Positions 33,536 to 44,031 of a stretch of 64,000 nt of DNA are shown here, piece by piece. Numbering within the stretch: position 1 is the stretch's first letter; each line of letters opens with the position of its first letter. The DNA comes from Antitrichia curtipendula (lineage: Eukaryota; Streptophyta; Bryopsida; Hypnales; Leucodontaceae). The DNA lies in the NCBI GenBank assembly GCA_951230915.1, contig OX579638.1, positions 32,588,322 through 32,652,321 of the forward strand, written 5' to 3'. Below the pieces are notes generated by a model. It searched no databases. It was given only the letters and a program-made list of their open reading frames with translations, and was not told the origin of the DNA. The position numbers and the translations under genes are program-made.

Positions 33536-33559
33536 CTGTTACCAATATCTGACTGGCTT

Positions 33560-33817
33560 AAGAGCTGATTTCCGCAAGGTTCAGTTTTGGGTGCACCTAC
33601 ATGACGGTTCCAGTGATCTAGAGACCCACAACTTTGAAAAATCATAGAAATTACATATGACGTCCGAAAAATCTAATTTTTTTTTGGAAAATTCATGATT
33701 TTCTCTCGCTAACATCAGAAATTTTTTATTTTTTTGAAATGATGCCTCCAAGTATGCTGAATTCCTTAAAGTGACGGTTTTGGGTGCTTCCACCTTAGCC
33801 AATAAAACTAGAAAGCA
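33560..33817. repeat. Decayed element related to the AGGT-type MITEs
   Basis: The right side ends TTTTGGGTGCTTCCACCT followed by TA, as in 16945-17216. A direct partner TTTTGGGTGCACCTACATGA lies near 33586 and no inverted left end is visible. Probably truncated or rearranged. Confidence 0.35.
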
Positions 33818-33825
33818 TCGTCTCG

Positions 33826-34606
33826 CCAGCTCAGCCTGACTCAACTGTCCCATACCTTCCTTGCGATGGGTACATGCAAATTATCACTCTCTAATATCTC
33901 ATTCTGGTATGTTCCCAGAAAATATTCCCAGGAGTACACATAAGATTGCAGTTTCTCAAACTGCAGAAGTCACTCAAATTGTAGTAACAAAACAAACTAA
34001 AAAACAACATGAAACAATTCTCCACCATGAATCAGTCCCGCTTCGCAAGGTTATACATAAACCACGATTCTGTTGACGATCCCATGTCTTACTTACATAT
34101 ACATTACATGGTCTTGTTTAATCTCTACGGGTTTGTGTTCTAACTCTGAGTTGACTCCCAAAATGATTCCCCCCTTCCAGAATTAGCTCCCACTACAAAC
34201 GATACAAGAACGCGGGAGAACAGGAACTAGTATAGTTCAAATTTCATAAAAAAGAATCGTATAAACAGACCTATTCCAGAGGGAGTGATGCCTACATGTA
34301 CAAATGGAGTGTTGAAATCACCCAGGGATACAATCGTAGGCAATAGAATACACAGCTCACGGCTGGTTTATAAGAATGCTTTGGGGAGCAGATTACACAC
34401 TAATAATATACAACGGGGTAAAACTGCCTACTATTTCATACATTGGTAATCCTATTCTGCAGGGCCACAGTAACAAGATTTAGTAGCTGCACTTCAACAA
34501 AGTATTAAGATTCGTGGGTCCAAACCTGTGTATCAAGTGGTGTTTCTGGAGTCCCACCGCAATTCAATGGTCGTCAAATACTTCTGTTTCCTCACTATGA
34601 GTCGGA
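33826..34606 (-). other. 3' flank and probable 3' UTR of the zeaxanthin epoxidase gene
   Basis: Unique sequence directly downstream of the stop codon on the minus strand. No other gene is supported (the 71-codon ORF 33861-34076 has no features). Confidence 0.5.
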
Positions 34607-36625
34607 TCAGTCTTCCTGAAGTCTCCGTAGCTTCACCTTGAATTGGGCCTCTTTAGAAGGGCCGAACTCAATGATATCCTCAGGGCGAACTCGCGCTGGC
34701 ATTTTCGGTGTAAGCTTATACCTCCCAGCTGGAATGCTCGTAATCCACGTGCCAGTCTTGCTCTCCAAATCCGTAAGAAACAGAGCACCGTCCACGAACA
34801 TAAGCTTAGCATGATTGTCTGCAACATTTGGCAACTTCACAGCGTGGAAAACCCCACCATCAGTTAATTCACAGGGCACGCATCCCACGACGGTGGACTT
34901 CGCATCCTCCCGACACAAACGCAGCAAAGGCTTCCCGCTTTCTGTGACCGCCCCTGCAATGGGCAATCTCTCGGCAGCAGGCACCAAATACCACTCCGCC
35001 TTCGTGGCTCTCTCCAGCGCGTCATCGTTCCAAAACCACTTCTTCAGGTTCGTGTGCGCCTTATCTTCCAAACTGCAATATGGAGCACGACCTTCCAATG
35101 CGAAGCTGTTCCCACCAAGAATCCAGCTGAGCATGGAAGGCATACCAATAGTTATGAAAAACCTCCCTCCCACGCGCCCGGGATGGGGAATCTTCAAGTC
35201 CTTAATAAACGACAGAGGTCCCAACCCTTCACCGAGATACGGCTTGTACGTCGTGGCCATGATGGCCGCCATCCGTGCTAGCCCATGAATCACCCCAACG
35301 CGTATCCGCCTCTTGCCCTCATAGGCCTTCAGAACTTTCACAAGATTTGCATTCGGTAGCTGTGCAGCTTTCGACAGATCCAAAGCAAGCTGAAACCCAT
35401 CTTCAATCGCCATGCAACCTCCTTGCCCCAAATTTGGCTGCATAGCATGCGCGGAGTCTCCGAGTAACGTCACGCGTCCCTTACTCCACGTCATAATGGG
35501 AATCCGATCGTAAATATCACGACGCAGAATCTGTTCCTCTGGAGTAGCCTCCAGCAGATCCACCACTTTATCAGACCAATGTCCGAACAGCGACATCAAC
35601 CTTGCTTTTCTTCCACCAGGTGCATCAACTCCACCAGCAGGCTCATTGTAAAACGCATACCATTGCATCTTTCCTTGCCCCACATCCGACGAAACGAAGT
35701 ACTGCTTATGACCAAGAAAGACGCGGTAGCCCACCGTTTCAATATCAGCAGGTACAAAATCAGCAATCCCCGTGTAGCAAGTGTAGTCCGAATATACAGT
35801 GGCGGTCTCCCCGAGCAACTTCGTCCTCACTCTCGAGCGGATACCATCAGCGCCCACGAGCACATCCCCTTCAAACGTCCGTCCATCCTCCAGCACCACC
35901 TTCACCTCACTGCCATTGTCCACAAAGTCCACCACATTGGCGCCATTCTGAATGTACTCTTGTCCAAGTGCACCAGACAGAATCTCCTGGAGCTTCATCC
36001 GGCTAATAACGCGCGTGACGGGAAGTCCTCGTTCGGCTGCGGGTGTGAATGTGTCGAACTTGCAGTACCATTCACCGGAGATTCCATCCACGAGGCCGTT
36101 GATGCGGTCCCCGGTGACACAGCCGTTCGACAAAATCTCCTCCGCAGCGCCACGGTCCACCGCTTCAAGAGCTGCAAGGGCGTTGCTCTGGATCTGGATG
36201 GGGCCTCGGTACTGACCTTCTCCTCGGATGGCGCTCAAGTCTCGCTCGAAGACCACCACGTCTAAGCCCCTGTTCTTCGCTGCGAGGGCGAGGACAAGAC
36301 CCCCAATGCCACCACCGGCTATGAGAACTCGCAAGGGTCTTGTCTTCGGTGGCACCAATTCCTCAGCCTTGGAAGTGCTCACGTTGCCGTTCGATGTGCG
36401 GGTTTCAAATTCTTTTGCTTCTTCGACCGTTTGCGTCCTTGCGAAACAGACACCGGATGGTTTTCGTCTTCCATGCATGCTGAGCTCAACGATGGCGGTG
36501 TTCAAAGCTGCCCTCCGCCATGACGAGTCGAGAAACTCGGAAGATCGGATTGATGCTGCAGACTTGGGAAGCGCGGTGGATGAGACCAATCCCGCAACAG
36601 CAGGAATTGCACAGGTTATCACCAT
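34607..36625 (-). CDS. ZEP: Zeaxanthin epoxidase, plastid (uninterrupted ORF)
   Basis: 672 aa, close to Arabidopsis ABA1 (667). The enzyme uses FAD, O2 and reduced ferredoxin to convert zeaxanthin via antheraxanthin to violaxanthin in the plastid, for the xanthophyll cycle and ABA synthesis. Residues ~1-95 are Ser/Ala/Arg-rich and fit a transit peptide. The Rossmann motif VLIAGGGIGGLVLALA (100-115) with an acidic strand end FERD (~126-129), the DG motif VGADGIRSR (257-265) and the GD motif LLGDSAHAMQPNLGQGG (387-403) define a group A flavin monooxygenase. WYLVPA (~545-550) leads to a C-terminal FHA domain (~564-660: VADNHAKL, DLESKTGTWI, IIEFG). FHA loop residues look diverged: ADNHA where I recall VSKMHA in Arabidopsis. 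There are no introns, unlike the many-exon angiosperm gene. The first Met gives a suitable transit peptide. Confidence 0.96.
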   Translation of the reverse strand: MVITCAIPAVAGLVSSTALPKSAASIRSSEFLDSSWRRAALNTAIVELSMHGRRKPSGVCFARTQTVEEAKEFETRTSNGNVSTSKAEELVPPKTRPLRVLIAGGGIGGLVLALAAKNRGLDVVVFERDLSAIRGEGQYRGPIQIQSNALAALEAVDRGAAEEILSNGCVTGDRINGLVDGISGEWYCKFDTFTPAAERGLPVTRVISRMKLQEILSGALGQEYIQNGANVVDFVDNGSEVKVVLEDGRTFEGDVLVGADGIRSRVRTKLLGETATVYSDYTCYTGIADFVPADIETVGYRVFLGHKQYFVSSDVGQGKMQWYAFYNEPAGGVDAPGGRKARLMSLFGHWSDKVVDLLEATPEEQILRRDIYDRIPIMTWSKGRVTLLGDSAHAMQPNLGQGGCMAIEDGFQLALDLSKAAQLPNANLVKVLKAYEGKRRIRVGVIHGLARMAAIMATTYKPYLGEGLGPLSFIKDLKIPHPGRVGGRFFITIGMPSMLSWILGGNSFALEGRAPYCSLEDKAHTNLKKWFWNDDALERATKAEWYLVPAAERLPIAGAVTESGKPLLRLCREDAKSTVVGCVPCELTDGGVFHAVKLPNVADNHAKLMFVDGALFLTDLESKTGTWITSIPAGRYKLTPKMPARVRPEDIIEFGPSKEAQFKVKLRRLQED

Positions 36626-37846
36626 GCTTCCTTGCTGTCAGAACAGCTGTAGAATGAGAGCTCAGTTCTCCTCGCTCTTCTGAACTCTATGATCTGCACC
36701 ATTATCACATCCTAGATTTAATTCCGGGATCAAATTGGGAGCAACCATATCTAGAGCGCTGTAACGAAGTCTAATTTACAGCCCCTCTTGAATTATTTCT
36801 AGATTCAAAAGATCCAGTAGGCACTGTGTAAATGAAGAGAACACGCTCCATGACGAGGAAACTTAATGCAAAGAACTAAGGATAGGAAAATAAGCCAAAT
36901 ATTATTCAAAACCCATCTTGACACACACGTGTGAGATTGCTCACGGTTAGTTCAAAACATCTGCACCCACACCCTATTCAAACAATAGTTTCCCATTCCA
37001 CATGACCGACGGGGTTCAACCCTAACCCAAGTCGAAGGAATGTACATGAACTCCCAAAGGCATTATGGCAGTTCACTGTACGTGGAACAAAAAAAAAAGA
37101 GCAAAAAATCCCAGCGCCGATTAGATTGAAGCCTACGCCACCCAACATGTAAGTGCAACAAGCTCATTCTAAAACGCAAGTCAATCCAATAAGGGGCGAA
37201 ACAGTCTGCACGCCATAATTGCGATGCGCAACGGCTACCCGACAGTGAAGTAAATCAATCCTCTCAAAACCTCTTCAAAAAGTTCAAACAGACCCAACTC
37301 GCAAACGCAGACATATCCAAAACTCCATCAATACTTCAAAACCACACCCAAAAACAGAAAAACAAGAAACAATCACAAGAAGTTCGACAATTTGCCAACG
37401 CAAGCTGCCATTACAATAAAACCAAAGCATTCGAACCGCACAAGAAGCAAATCCAAATCACTCAACAAGGGCAACGAGAACTTAACAAGCAGCATACCAA
37501 ATCAAAGTCCGTTGAAAAAACTCCTCGAAACACTTGCAAAATTCTTCCTCACACCGTTGAAACTCCTCTTCAGCTGAACGCTCTCACACCTCGCACCTCG
37601 CCGACTCGTACACTGACCCTGAAACCTGAATGCAGAAACAAAGGAACCCAGAAGCCCAAGTGCCCACAACTGCTGCTACAGGCTACTGCAATCCCCTGCG
37701 CTTCCGGTGACCACAAACTCCAGATCCGCAGTGGGTTCGCAGATATCAACTTCCGAGTGTTCCAAGTGTCAACTCAAATCGGCAAACCCTGGGAACCTAG
37801 GGCACCAGCGTGATAGGTCAAATTACCTTTCCCCAATTTCAGAATT
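36626..37846 (-). promoter_or_regulatory. 5' leader and promoter region of ZEP
   Basis: Minus-strand upstream DNA with no supported gene. A splice-acceptor-like string GGTGCAG|ATC ends at 36694 on the minus strand, so a 5'-UTR intron is possible. The stretch 37260-37560 is rich in CA/AA on the plus strand (CT/TT-rich on the gene strand), a common leader composition. No TATA box could be placed with confidence. Confidence 0.35.
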
Positions 37847-38639
37847 TTGAAAATTGGATTCGTCCTCAGAAATTGGACCGAGTGTGTAGCGAGCGGGAGA
37901 TATTTTGGTGAAGTGGGTTTGATTCTGAGGTCCACAATGTGCATGAATGCTATCAGAAAGCTTGCGAAAGACGGCAGTGACGATGAGATTGGGAGTAGTT
38001 TGGTAGCGCAACATCTGTGCTTGTATTACGGGGAGGATTGCAGCCATGGCTTTGGTAAAAGGCGGTATGAGGACTCCATTGGTTTGCCTTTCTATCCAAT
38101 CGGGGGCCTCGTGGAGGGTTGTATTGGACTTGTGTTGGTGCCCCGCTACCACGCAGACACACACACTCTTGGGGGAATTTTGGATGAATGGCTGCGTCTG
38201 GGTTGTGACGAATGGATGGATGGTTCATCCGCTTCAAGAGGATTCGCTGATGGAAGGGGACCTACAACTACATAAAATGACTCAAAATTCAAAAACTCAA
38301 AAAAAAAGAAAATTCAAACTGAAGTTTAATTAAGTTTTTTAAGGGAGAAATTGAAAAATTCTGCAAAACTTTGTGCAATTTTGAAAGGAAAACTTCAAAT
38401 TTTAATATTTTTATCAATAATAATATATGCACATATTTATTTATTTTTGGCACATGATTTTGACAAGTATTTCCATATTTTCTATTAAGTGTTTAGTACA
38501 TTCTTTGTAGATAGAAAATGCGGCACTTTTTGAATTGAATATAAGACTGAAAGTTGTAGTTTTCAATTAAATAAAAAGAGATCAAATTTTTGTTGTTTTT
38601 ATCAAAATTAAGTAATGTGTGAAGCAACAAAGTTAGTGT
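37847..38639. other. GC-richer patch then AT-rich DNA, no supported gene
   Basis: Opposed ORFs (37847-38275 plus, 142 codons; 37823-38164 minus, 113 codons) overlap each other and contain no recognisable motif. After 38280 the DNA is AT-rich. It could hold distal regulatory sequence of ZEP; nothing is shown. Confidence 0.35.
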
Positions 38640-38870
38640 GTAAACCTATAAATGTGAGCTTACGAGCCGATGAGCCTTGAGCCTTGGTGTAAGTAGGTAG
38701 CTTACAACCATCATGTGAAGGTGCTTATAATATACATATCTATATAAGTATCCTATAATTATAGAAGGTACCTATTTCATAGGCACTTATAATAGAGGTA
38801 CCTATAACATAAGTGCCTAAGCTCATGGGCTTACGACTCAAGGCTTATATGCTAACAACCCTCATGTGTG
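38640..38870 (+). repeat. Dispersed repeat R4, copy 2
   Basis: Counterpart of 9484-9655. It contains short units around GAGCCTTGAGCC, TCACTTATAATA-type strings and GGTACCTAT. The edges GAGCTTACGAGCC and GGGCTTACGACTC are similar, pointing to internal duplication. Confidence 0.5.
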
Positions 38871-39661
38871 AAATGTATCTTGAGTATTATAGTATGCTCA
38901 AATTTTTGCACAATGAATCCAATTTTCCAACTTATAGCAAAAATTCAAAGTTTAAAGTTGAATTACATGACGTATTGCATATTATCATATATTGGTTGTA
39001 TTTATTTTATTAGCAATTATTTTTTTAATGTGTTGTGCAATCATTTGTCGCAAGTCTATGTTCTTTTACAAATGCAATGTTGTTTAATCAATTGAAAGTA
39101 CATTTTTGGTGTGGTTTTGTAAGTTTTTAAAATAATAACACTAGCATAAAATTTTGAGATTTTAGTATGACATTTAAAATTAAAAATCAACTTGAAAATA
39201 AAATCTTGAAAATATAAAAAAAATTGTTCATTTAATCATACAAATATTCTTTGAATAGCTTATGTCATTTTATCCTGTCAAAGTTAATTCTAAGCATCTA
39301 TTTGAAAAATGTAATTCTACTATCTTTAGCTTAATAGTGAAAATTGTTGGTAATTATATGTAGCAAATAATTTCACCAAGTAGGCACCGAATAATACTAA
39401 CAACCTTTAAATTATTTTGTCAAAATCTAATTCAATTTACTTACAAAGATTCTTTACATTCATATCCAATTCACTTCGTTGCTCAATTTTATTCTTTGAA
39501 TTGCAATGAAATTGTAATGAAATTAGGTTTTGCAATTTTTTCAAAGTGTACAAAGACTTATGGTACATGGTTGTAAGAAATTCATAAATATTATTAAAAA
39601 AAATTTGGTTCACAAAATTGTAAACACGTGTTATCATAATTCATATTTACATAACTAATCT
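38871..39661. other. AT-rich intergenic DNA, nothing recognised
   Basis: No gene, clear element end or RNA feature identified. Confidence 0.5.
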
Positions 39662-39665
39662 TTAA

Positions 39666-40495
39666 TCCCTAAAGGACCAAGGTCATTTTTCTGTCAAAAA
39701 TTACTCAAAACTGCCATTTCTGCTGCGTTCATCCAAGAAAACAAAAATATATATTTTTTTGAATTTAATAGTAGGATCTTGTACTTTACTTGTCTAAGAT
39801 CATGAGGTAAAATTTTCATGGAGTTTGACTTTACAGATTGGAAGATATTAGCGTTCAAAGTTGAAAAAAAGAAGTTTTTTTGAACACTATCTTGCAATTT
39901 GCCAATTTCAGATGACTTTGCCCGCCTTTGTGGAATTTTTTTGCACTATGGACTTTGAATTTAAATTTTTTTCTATTGAAGAATTAAGTTAAAAGTCTAG
40001 GAAAAAAATTCCAAAAGAAAAATATTTGTTTTTCATTCTTCAAAAAAATTGTCAAGTAGAAGTAGGTCCAAGATTGAAAGAAAAACTAAATCATTAATAG
40101 CTCTAAGATAGGATTGAAACACAATAATTCCAATGGTGAGATTGTTCTAGAATTCAAACTTAACTTTATCAAAAAAAAAATTGAAAAAATTGAAAAATTG
40201 AATTGAGAAATGAATCCTATAAGTTATTTTTTTGAAAAGATGCCTAGATTGCCTGAAAAAAAAGATTGTTCATAATTTTCACATCACTAATCCAAATGGA
40301 ATGAATAAAAGCTTCACATGTAGACAAAATTATGATTTATAAGGAGAAAAAAATTTAAATTTAATTTCATGTTTTTGTGGATTTTCTTTTTCTGCCCGAT
40401 GAAGTGAAAATTATGTTTCAGATGACATAACTTTTACTTTCGGTCACCGATTGAAATAAAAATTATATTCCCACAAAGCTAAAAAAATAACTTTT
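39666..40495 (+). mobile_element. TTAA-family element, subfamily 2, 3' truncated
   Basis: The TTAA flank is at 39662-39665 and the left end reads TCCCTAAAGGACCAAGG. It keeps CTCAAAACTGCCATTTC, TAGGATCTTGTACT, CAATGGTGAGATTGTTCTA and the ATTCCCACAAAGCTAA block near 40468. It then passes directly into subfamily 1 sequence, without its own right end. Confidence 0.7.
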
Positions 40496-41039
40496 TTTGA
40501 AACTTTATTTTGTAACAAGTACAATCGTAGGATCCTTAGTTAACTTGTTAAAGTACACACTTCTAAAATAATATAATAAAAATCCTATCAATTGTAAGAT
40601 CATAATAGTTGAAATTTAAAAAATATATATTCTTAATTCTTCCCAAATGGTTAGATTTCATCTTTCAAACTTTTTACCCAAAAATGTGTAGATCCTACAA
40701 CTTGCAAAATATATTGGGAATACATATGAAAAATTCCAACAAAAAATATTTCATATGCATCCTTGAAAAAAATACTAATCAGTAAATAGAAAGAAATAGA
40801 GAATGATTTTAAGTACTAAATTCCTCATAAATTTCATTTCATTAACCAAAATAGAATGATTCAAGCTTTCCACATATTCTAAATCTAAAAAAATAATTTC
40901 AAATTTTTATTTCTTAAAAAAATGATTTTCTTAGTTCTTAAGGCTACCTAGGGAGCAATGAAAACTACGTACATACAATAACTTTTTAACCTTGTAGTCA
41001 CATGTTATGAAAATTGTTGCACCTTAAAGCTACTCATTG

Positions 41040-41485
41040 GGGTGAAAGCACGCTACGGCCTACCACTTTTGATGTCACAGTGTCACATTTGAGGAACTAA
41101 TTTATTTTAAGTGTACATAAATGAGGAGAATTACATACATAAATTTGGTGTGATGATTGACATTATGAATGTATTCTAGGATCCAAGCGCATTTTTCAAT
41201 TTGTACTCAATATCTAATTTTATTCACTAATATATATGTTTTATTATTTAATTCCTTCTACAAGATATATTGTGGAATTAAACAATAAGATGAGTTAAAC
41301 AATATAATAAATAAAAACAAACAAAATTCTTAAAAAATTAACTTCAGGACAAATTAAACAATATAAAAATTTGGCCCACTTGTAGAATCTTGTTAGCTTT
41401 CTTCATCAAGAATTCAAAATATTAAAAACTTTATTTACATTTTTTATTGAATGTGCCAAAGCAGGTGTGCCGTAGCATGCTTTCC
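41040..41485. mobile_element. Unclassified DNA element with GC-rich inverted ends
   Basis: The inverted ends are GAAAGCACGCTACGGC (about 41043) and GCCGTAGCATGCTTTC (about 41467-41482), 15 of 16 complementary. It interrupts subfamily 1 sequence. CATTG on both sides may be part of the target duplication. The interior is AT-rich and non-coding. Superfamily not assigned. Confidence 0.55.
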
Positions 41486-41558
41486 TCCATTGATCACATG
41501 TTGTGTGAAAATTTCAAAGAAAAAAAAAAAAATTGTTCATGAAGAGATGACTGAAAAC

Positions 41559-41866
41559 ACATTAGATGATTTTGGGGAGGTCTGGAGGGCCATTTCGGGC
41601 CTGTTCCCGGCGTTGTTCCCCCGGCAGCAAAAGAACAGCCGCTGTCAGAAAATTGTTTTTGAAAAAAAAAAAAAAAAAATTTAAATCTTAAAATGGAAAA
41701 ACAAGATGAACAATTTTTTTTTATTTTTTTTAAACAATTTTTTTTTGTATGACGTGGCAGTCGCTCGGCCACGTCACGCAACTGCTGAGGCGCAGTTCCA
41801 GACAGTTTTAGAATCTGGGAACCCTGGGGAATTCACAGCCCTCTACAGGGGCTAAAAAACATGTAA
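41559..41866 (+). repeat. GC-rich dispersed repeat R1, copy 2 (nested)
   Basis: Same family as 1405-1693. The host TTAA element resumes right after it at GCTATATTGCC, which makes the insertion boundaries visible: ACATTAGATG on the left, CATGTAAT on the right. Confidence 0.7.
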
Positions 41867-41906
41867 TGCTATATTGCCAAAAAATACTACTTGGTCCTCC
41901 AGGAAT

Positions 41907-42809
41907 TGAGGTAATTAACATATTCATACAAAGATATAATTCAAAATTAAATTTTTTTTTAAATTGATTCAAACATTAAAGGGTCAATTTAGTGTCATGT
42001 AAAATATGCCGCCCATATGATCATGCTTGTCAAGGCAACCTTCCTTTATTACAAAAGGCAATCTTTACGGGGGGGTTTATAATAAAAAATGACGCCAAGG
42101 ATAACTAAAAGTGTCCACTGGATAACTTTTATTATAATTACTATAGAAACAAAGAATGCACCTATTGGTCAAAAAATCATACTACTTTTGATTGACTACC
42201 TTGGTGATATGCCTCATTCTTTAAGGGTTAAAGTGAACCATCCTAAATTAGAATTCCACCCTCATCTTCTAAAAAAAGGAGCATTTTTGCTCTAGAATGC
42301 ATCCCATGGCTACATTAGGACAGAATTGAGACAAAAGTAATAATTGGTTGGTTCATTTTAGTATACTTGTGGTTGCAAATGGTATGGTGAGGAAGAATGG
42401 GGGATATACAAGCTATGTTCGGGAAGAACCAATAGCTAATTCAAAGTTAGCTAGTGGAATTGGGAAAAAACTTGGTTGCAATTTTGAAAACATCAACAAA
42501 AACTAGTGAAAAAATCTATAAAATTTCTATTTAGAGAAAAAAAGAAGAGGAGAAATTAACCAAACGTGGTACTCATTTATCCTAAAACCGGTTCCATTTG
42601 AAAATGGAAGGAAAATAGACGGTAGAACTCAACTAAACGTTGTTAGTATGCGAGGGTCATCGAGACAACACTTTCATTGAACTTTGTTGAGCCTGTGTGA
42701 CTGCAATACCAGGAAAGTATCCCCTAATTGAAACAACATTGTTTCAGTAGTTTCACAGTCTAATATTGAAAGTATATTATTATTGTACAAAAAGTATACT
42801 GTAACAATA
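41907..42809. other. Intergenic DNA, nothing recognised
   Basis: AT-rich. The 68-codon ORF 42089-42295 has no recognisable motif. A GATAACT repeat near 42100-42125 is too short to interpret. Confidence 0.5.
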
Positions 42810-42811
42810 TA

Positions 42812-43513
42812 AGGTAAACCTGCCTATGACAGGCAGATTGACTGATTTGTTGTATTGCCATTAGCAAAAATAATCAAATTTTTTTCCATACAAAGACACA
42901 TGTGAGAAATGAAGAAAGCAACTGGAATTTTATTTTTTGGATAAAATATGAATTTTTTGTGAATTTTTGAAGTGTACTGTCTTGTAAGCCCAAAAGAGTC
43001 TGTAAGGTAAACTACCCCATTATGGACAAAATGGGAGCAAGCCCATTGTGGGCTGAATTTTAATGGTGGTGAACATTCAAGTTCTGAAATGTACACCACC
43101 ATTAAAATTCAATCCACAATGGGCTTGCTCCCATTTTGTCCATAATGGGGTAGTTTACCTTAGACTATCCCAAATCAACAGAAAATTGTTTCCATGATGG
43201 TCATCTTCCCACCTAAAACAGTCATAACATTTTCTAAGATGCTACAAGACTTTCTAACATGGACATGACATGAAGAAATAAAAAAACTACTTTTTACTAC
43301 CAGTTTTAGACTAGATTGGTGTAAGTGTTCATAACAGTTACTAATAACTTCATAACCATATCCCAAGGCTTTGATAACAACTACAAATCAACCTTATGCA
43401 GTCTTCATCTCATTTTTAAGAAAAAGTTTCTCATAGATTGATAAAAGACTATAATGGGAGGGTTCAATAGGTGCCTGTCATGGGTGGTTTGCCTGTCATA
43501 GGCAGGTTTACCT
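42812..43513 (+). mobile_element. TA|AGGTAAAC family element (Tc1/mariner-like), with nested foldback
   Basis: The terminal inverted repeats are AGGTAAACCTGCCTATGACA on the left and the complement of TGTCATAGGCAGGTTTACCT on the right, 20 of 20. TA flanks both sides (42810-42811, 43514-43515). Without the nested element (43005-43160) it is ~545 bp. The interior (CCCAAAAGAGTCTGTA...GACTATCCCAAATC) is shared with 57724-58214 and, inverted, with 52897-53420. No coding capacity. Confidence 0.85.
43005..43160. mobile_element. Foldback MITE, TA duplication, nested in a relative
   Basis: 156 bp: two 67-bp arms with only two mismatches, starting AGGTAAACTACCCCATTATG, around a 22-nt loop. TA is duplicated (43003-43004, 43161-43162). 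The related copy at 57.9 kb keeps the empty site CCTGTAGACT, which proves the insertion. The first eight bases are the same as those of its host element, so one transposase probably moved both. Confidence 0.88.
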
Positions 43514-43739
43514 TAGTTTCAATGGAAATGCATTGTTTTCACTAAAACTACATTGTTGTAGTACTGCTTTTGTACTTAAGTAATACACTTTCAATGTTTT
43601 CTGTAAAACCATTAAAACAATATTGCAACAATACTAAAAGTGTAGGGGGGGTAGTTCTCGATAGTGAATTTCTTTTCCAAATTTCTTCCTTAGAAAGTTG
43701 CATCTAATCCCCGGGGTTTTCTTAAATTAACAAGTTCAT
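43514..43739. other. Spacer between two repeats
   Basis: AT-rich and without features apart from a short G run at 43645-43651. Confidence 0.4.
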
Positions 43740-44031
43740 AAATCGCCCACCTAAGAGCTGAAACTGAATTTTGGGGAGGTGAAGCTCCTTGAAAAATTAA
43801 TTTTCAGTAAATTTTCCTTGAAAGACAAGTGGAATTGACATCTAACCCAAGTCGTTTCATATTTTTTGGAGCTTTGTGGAATTAGTTATACAATTTTGAA
43901 GTTGAAATGACATAGGGCTCTAAAATCGCCCACCTCCTAAAATGTACAGTTCTTGTACATTGCTGAAGGCTATGAAAAAAATACATGTACAAAAGGTGTA
44001 CATTTGAGGAAATGGGCGATTTCTGAGCCTG
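43740..44031 (-). repeat. Foldback repeat F5, copy 2
   Basis: Inverted relative of 2231-2545. The hairpin pairs TAAAATCGCCCACCTCCTAA (about 43920) with GAGGAAATGGGCGATTTC (about 44010). A further AAATCGCCCACCTAAGAG at about 43741 suggests a longer element with repeated ends. The class is unknown. Confidence 0.55.

Larger units (their letters stand above)
40500..41906 (+). mobile_element. TTAA-family element, subfamily 1, 5' truncated, split by two insertions
   Basis: Starts mid-element (ATCGTAGGATCC). Subfamily 1 landmarks follow (AGAAAGAAATAGAGAATGAT, TAACCTTGTAGTCACATG, AAAGCTACTCATTGG). It breaks at about 41040, resumes near 41490 (CACATGTTGTGTGAAAATTT), breaks again at R1 (41559-41866) and ends GCTATATTGCC...TTGGTCCTCCAGGAATTGAG, a decayed right terminus. 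Confidence 0.65.

Noticed and set aside
35579..36265. Plus-strand ORFs of 228 and 157 codons inside ZEP
   Set aside because: Antisense shadows of a clearly identified minus-strand gene, with no domain of their own.
37823..38275. Opposed ORFs of 142 and 113 codons beyond the ZEP 5' region
   Set aside because: Neither shows a motif, they overlap on opposite strands, and no splice context or conserved feature is visible.
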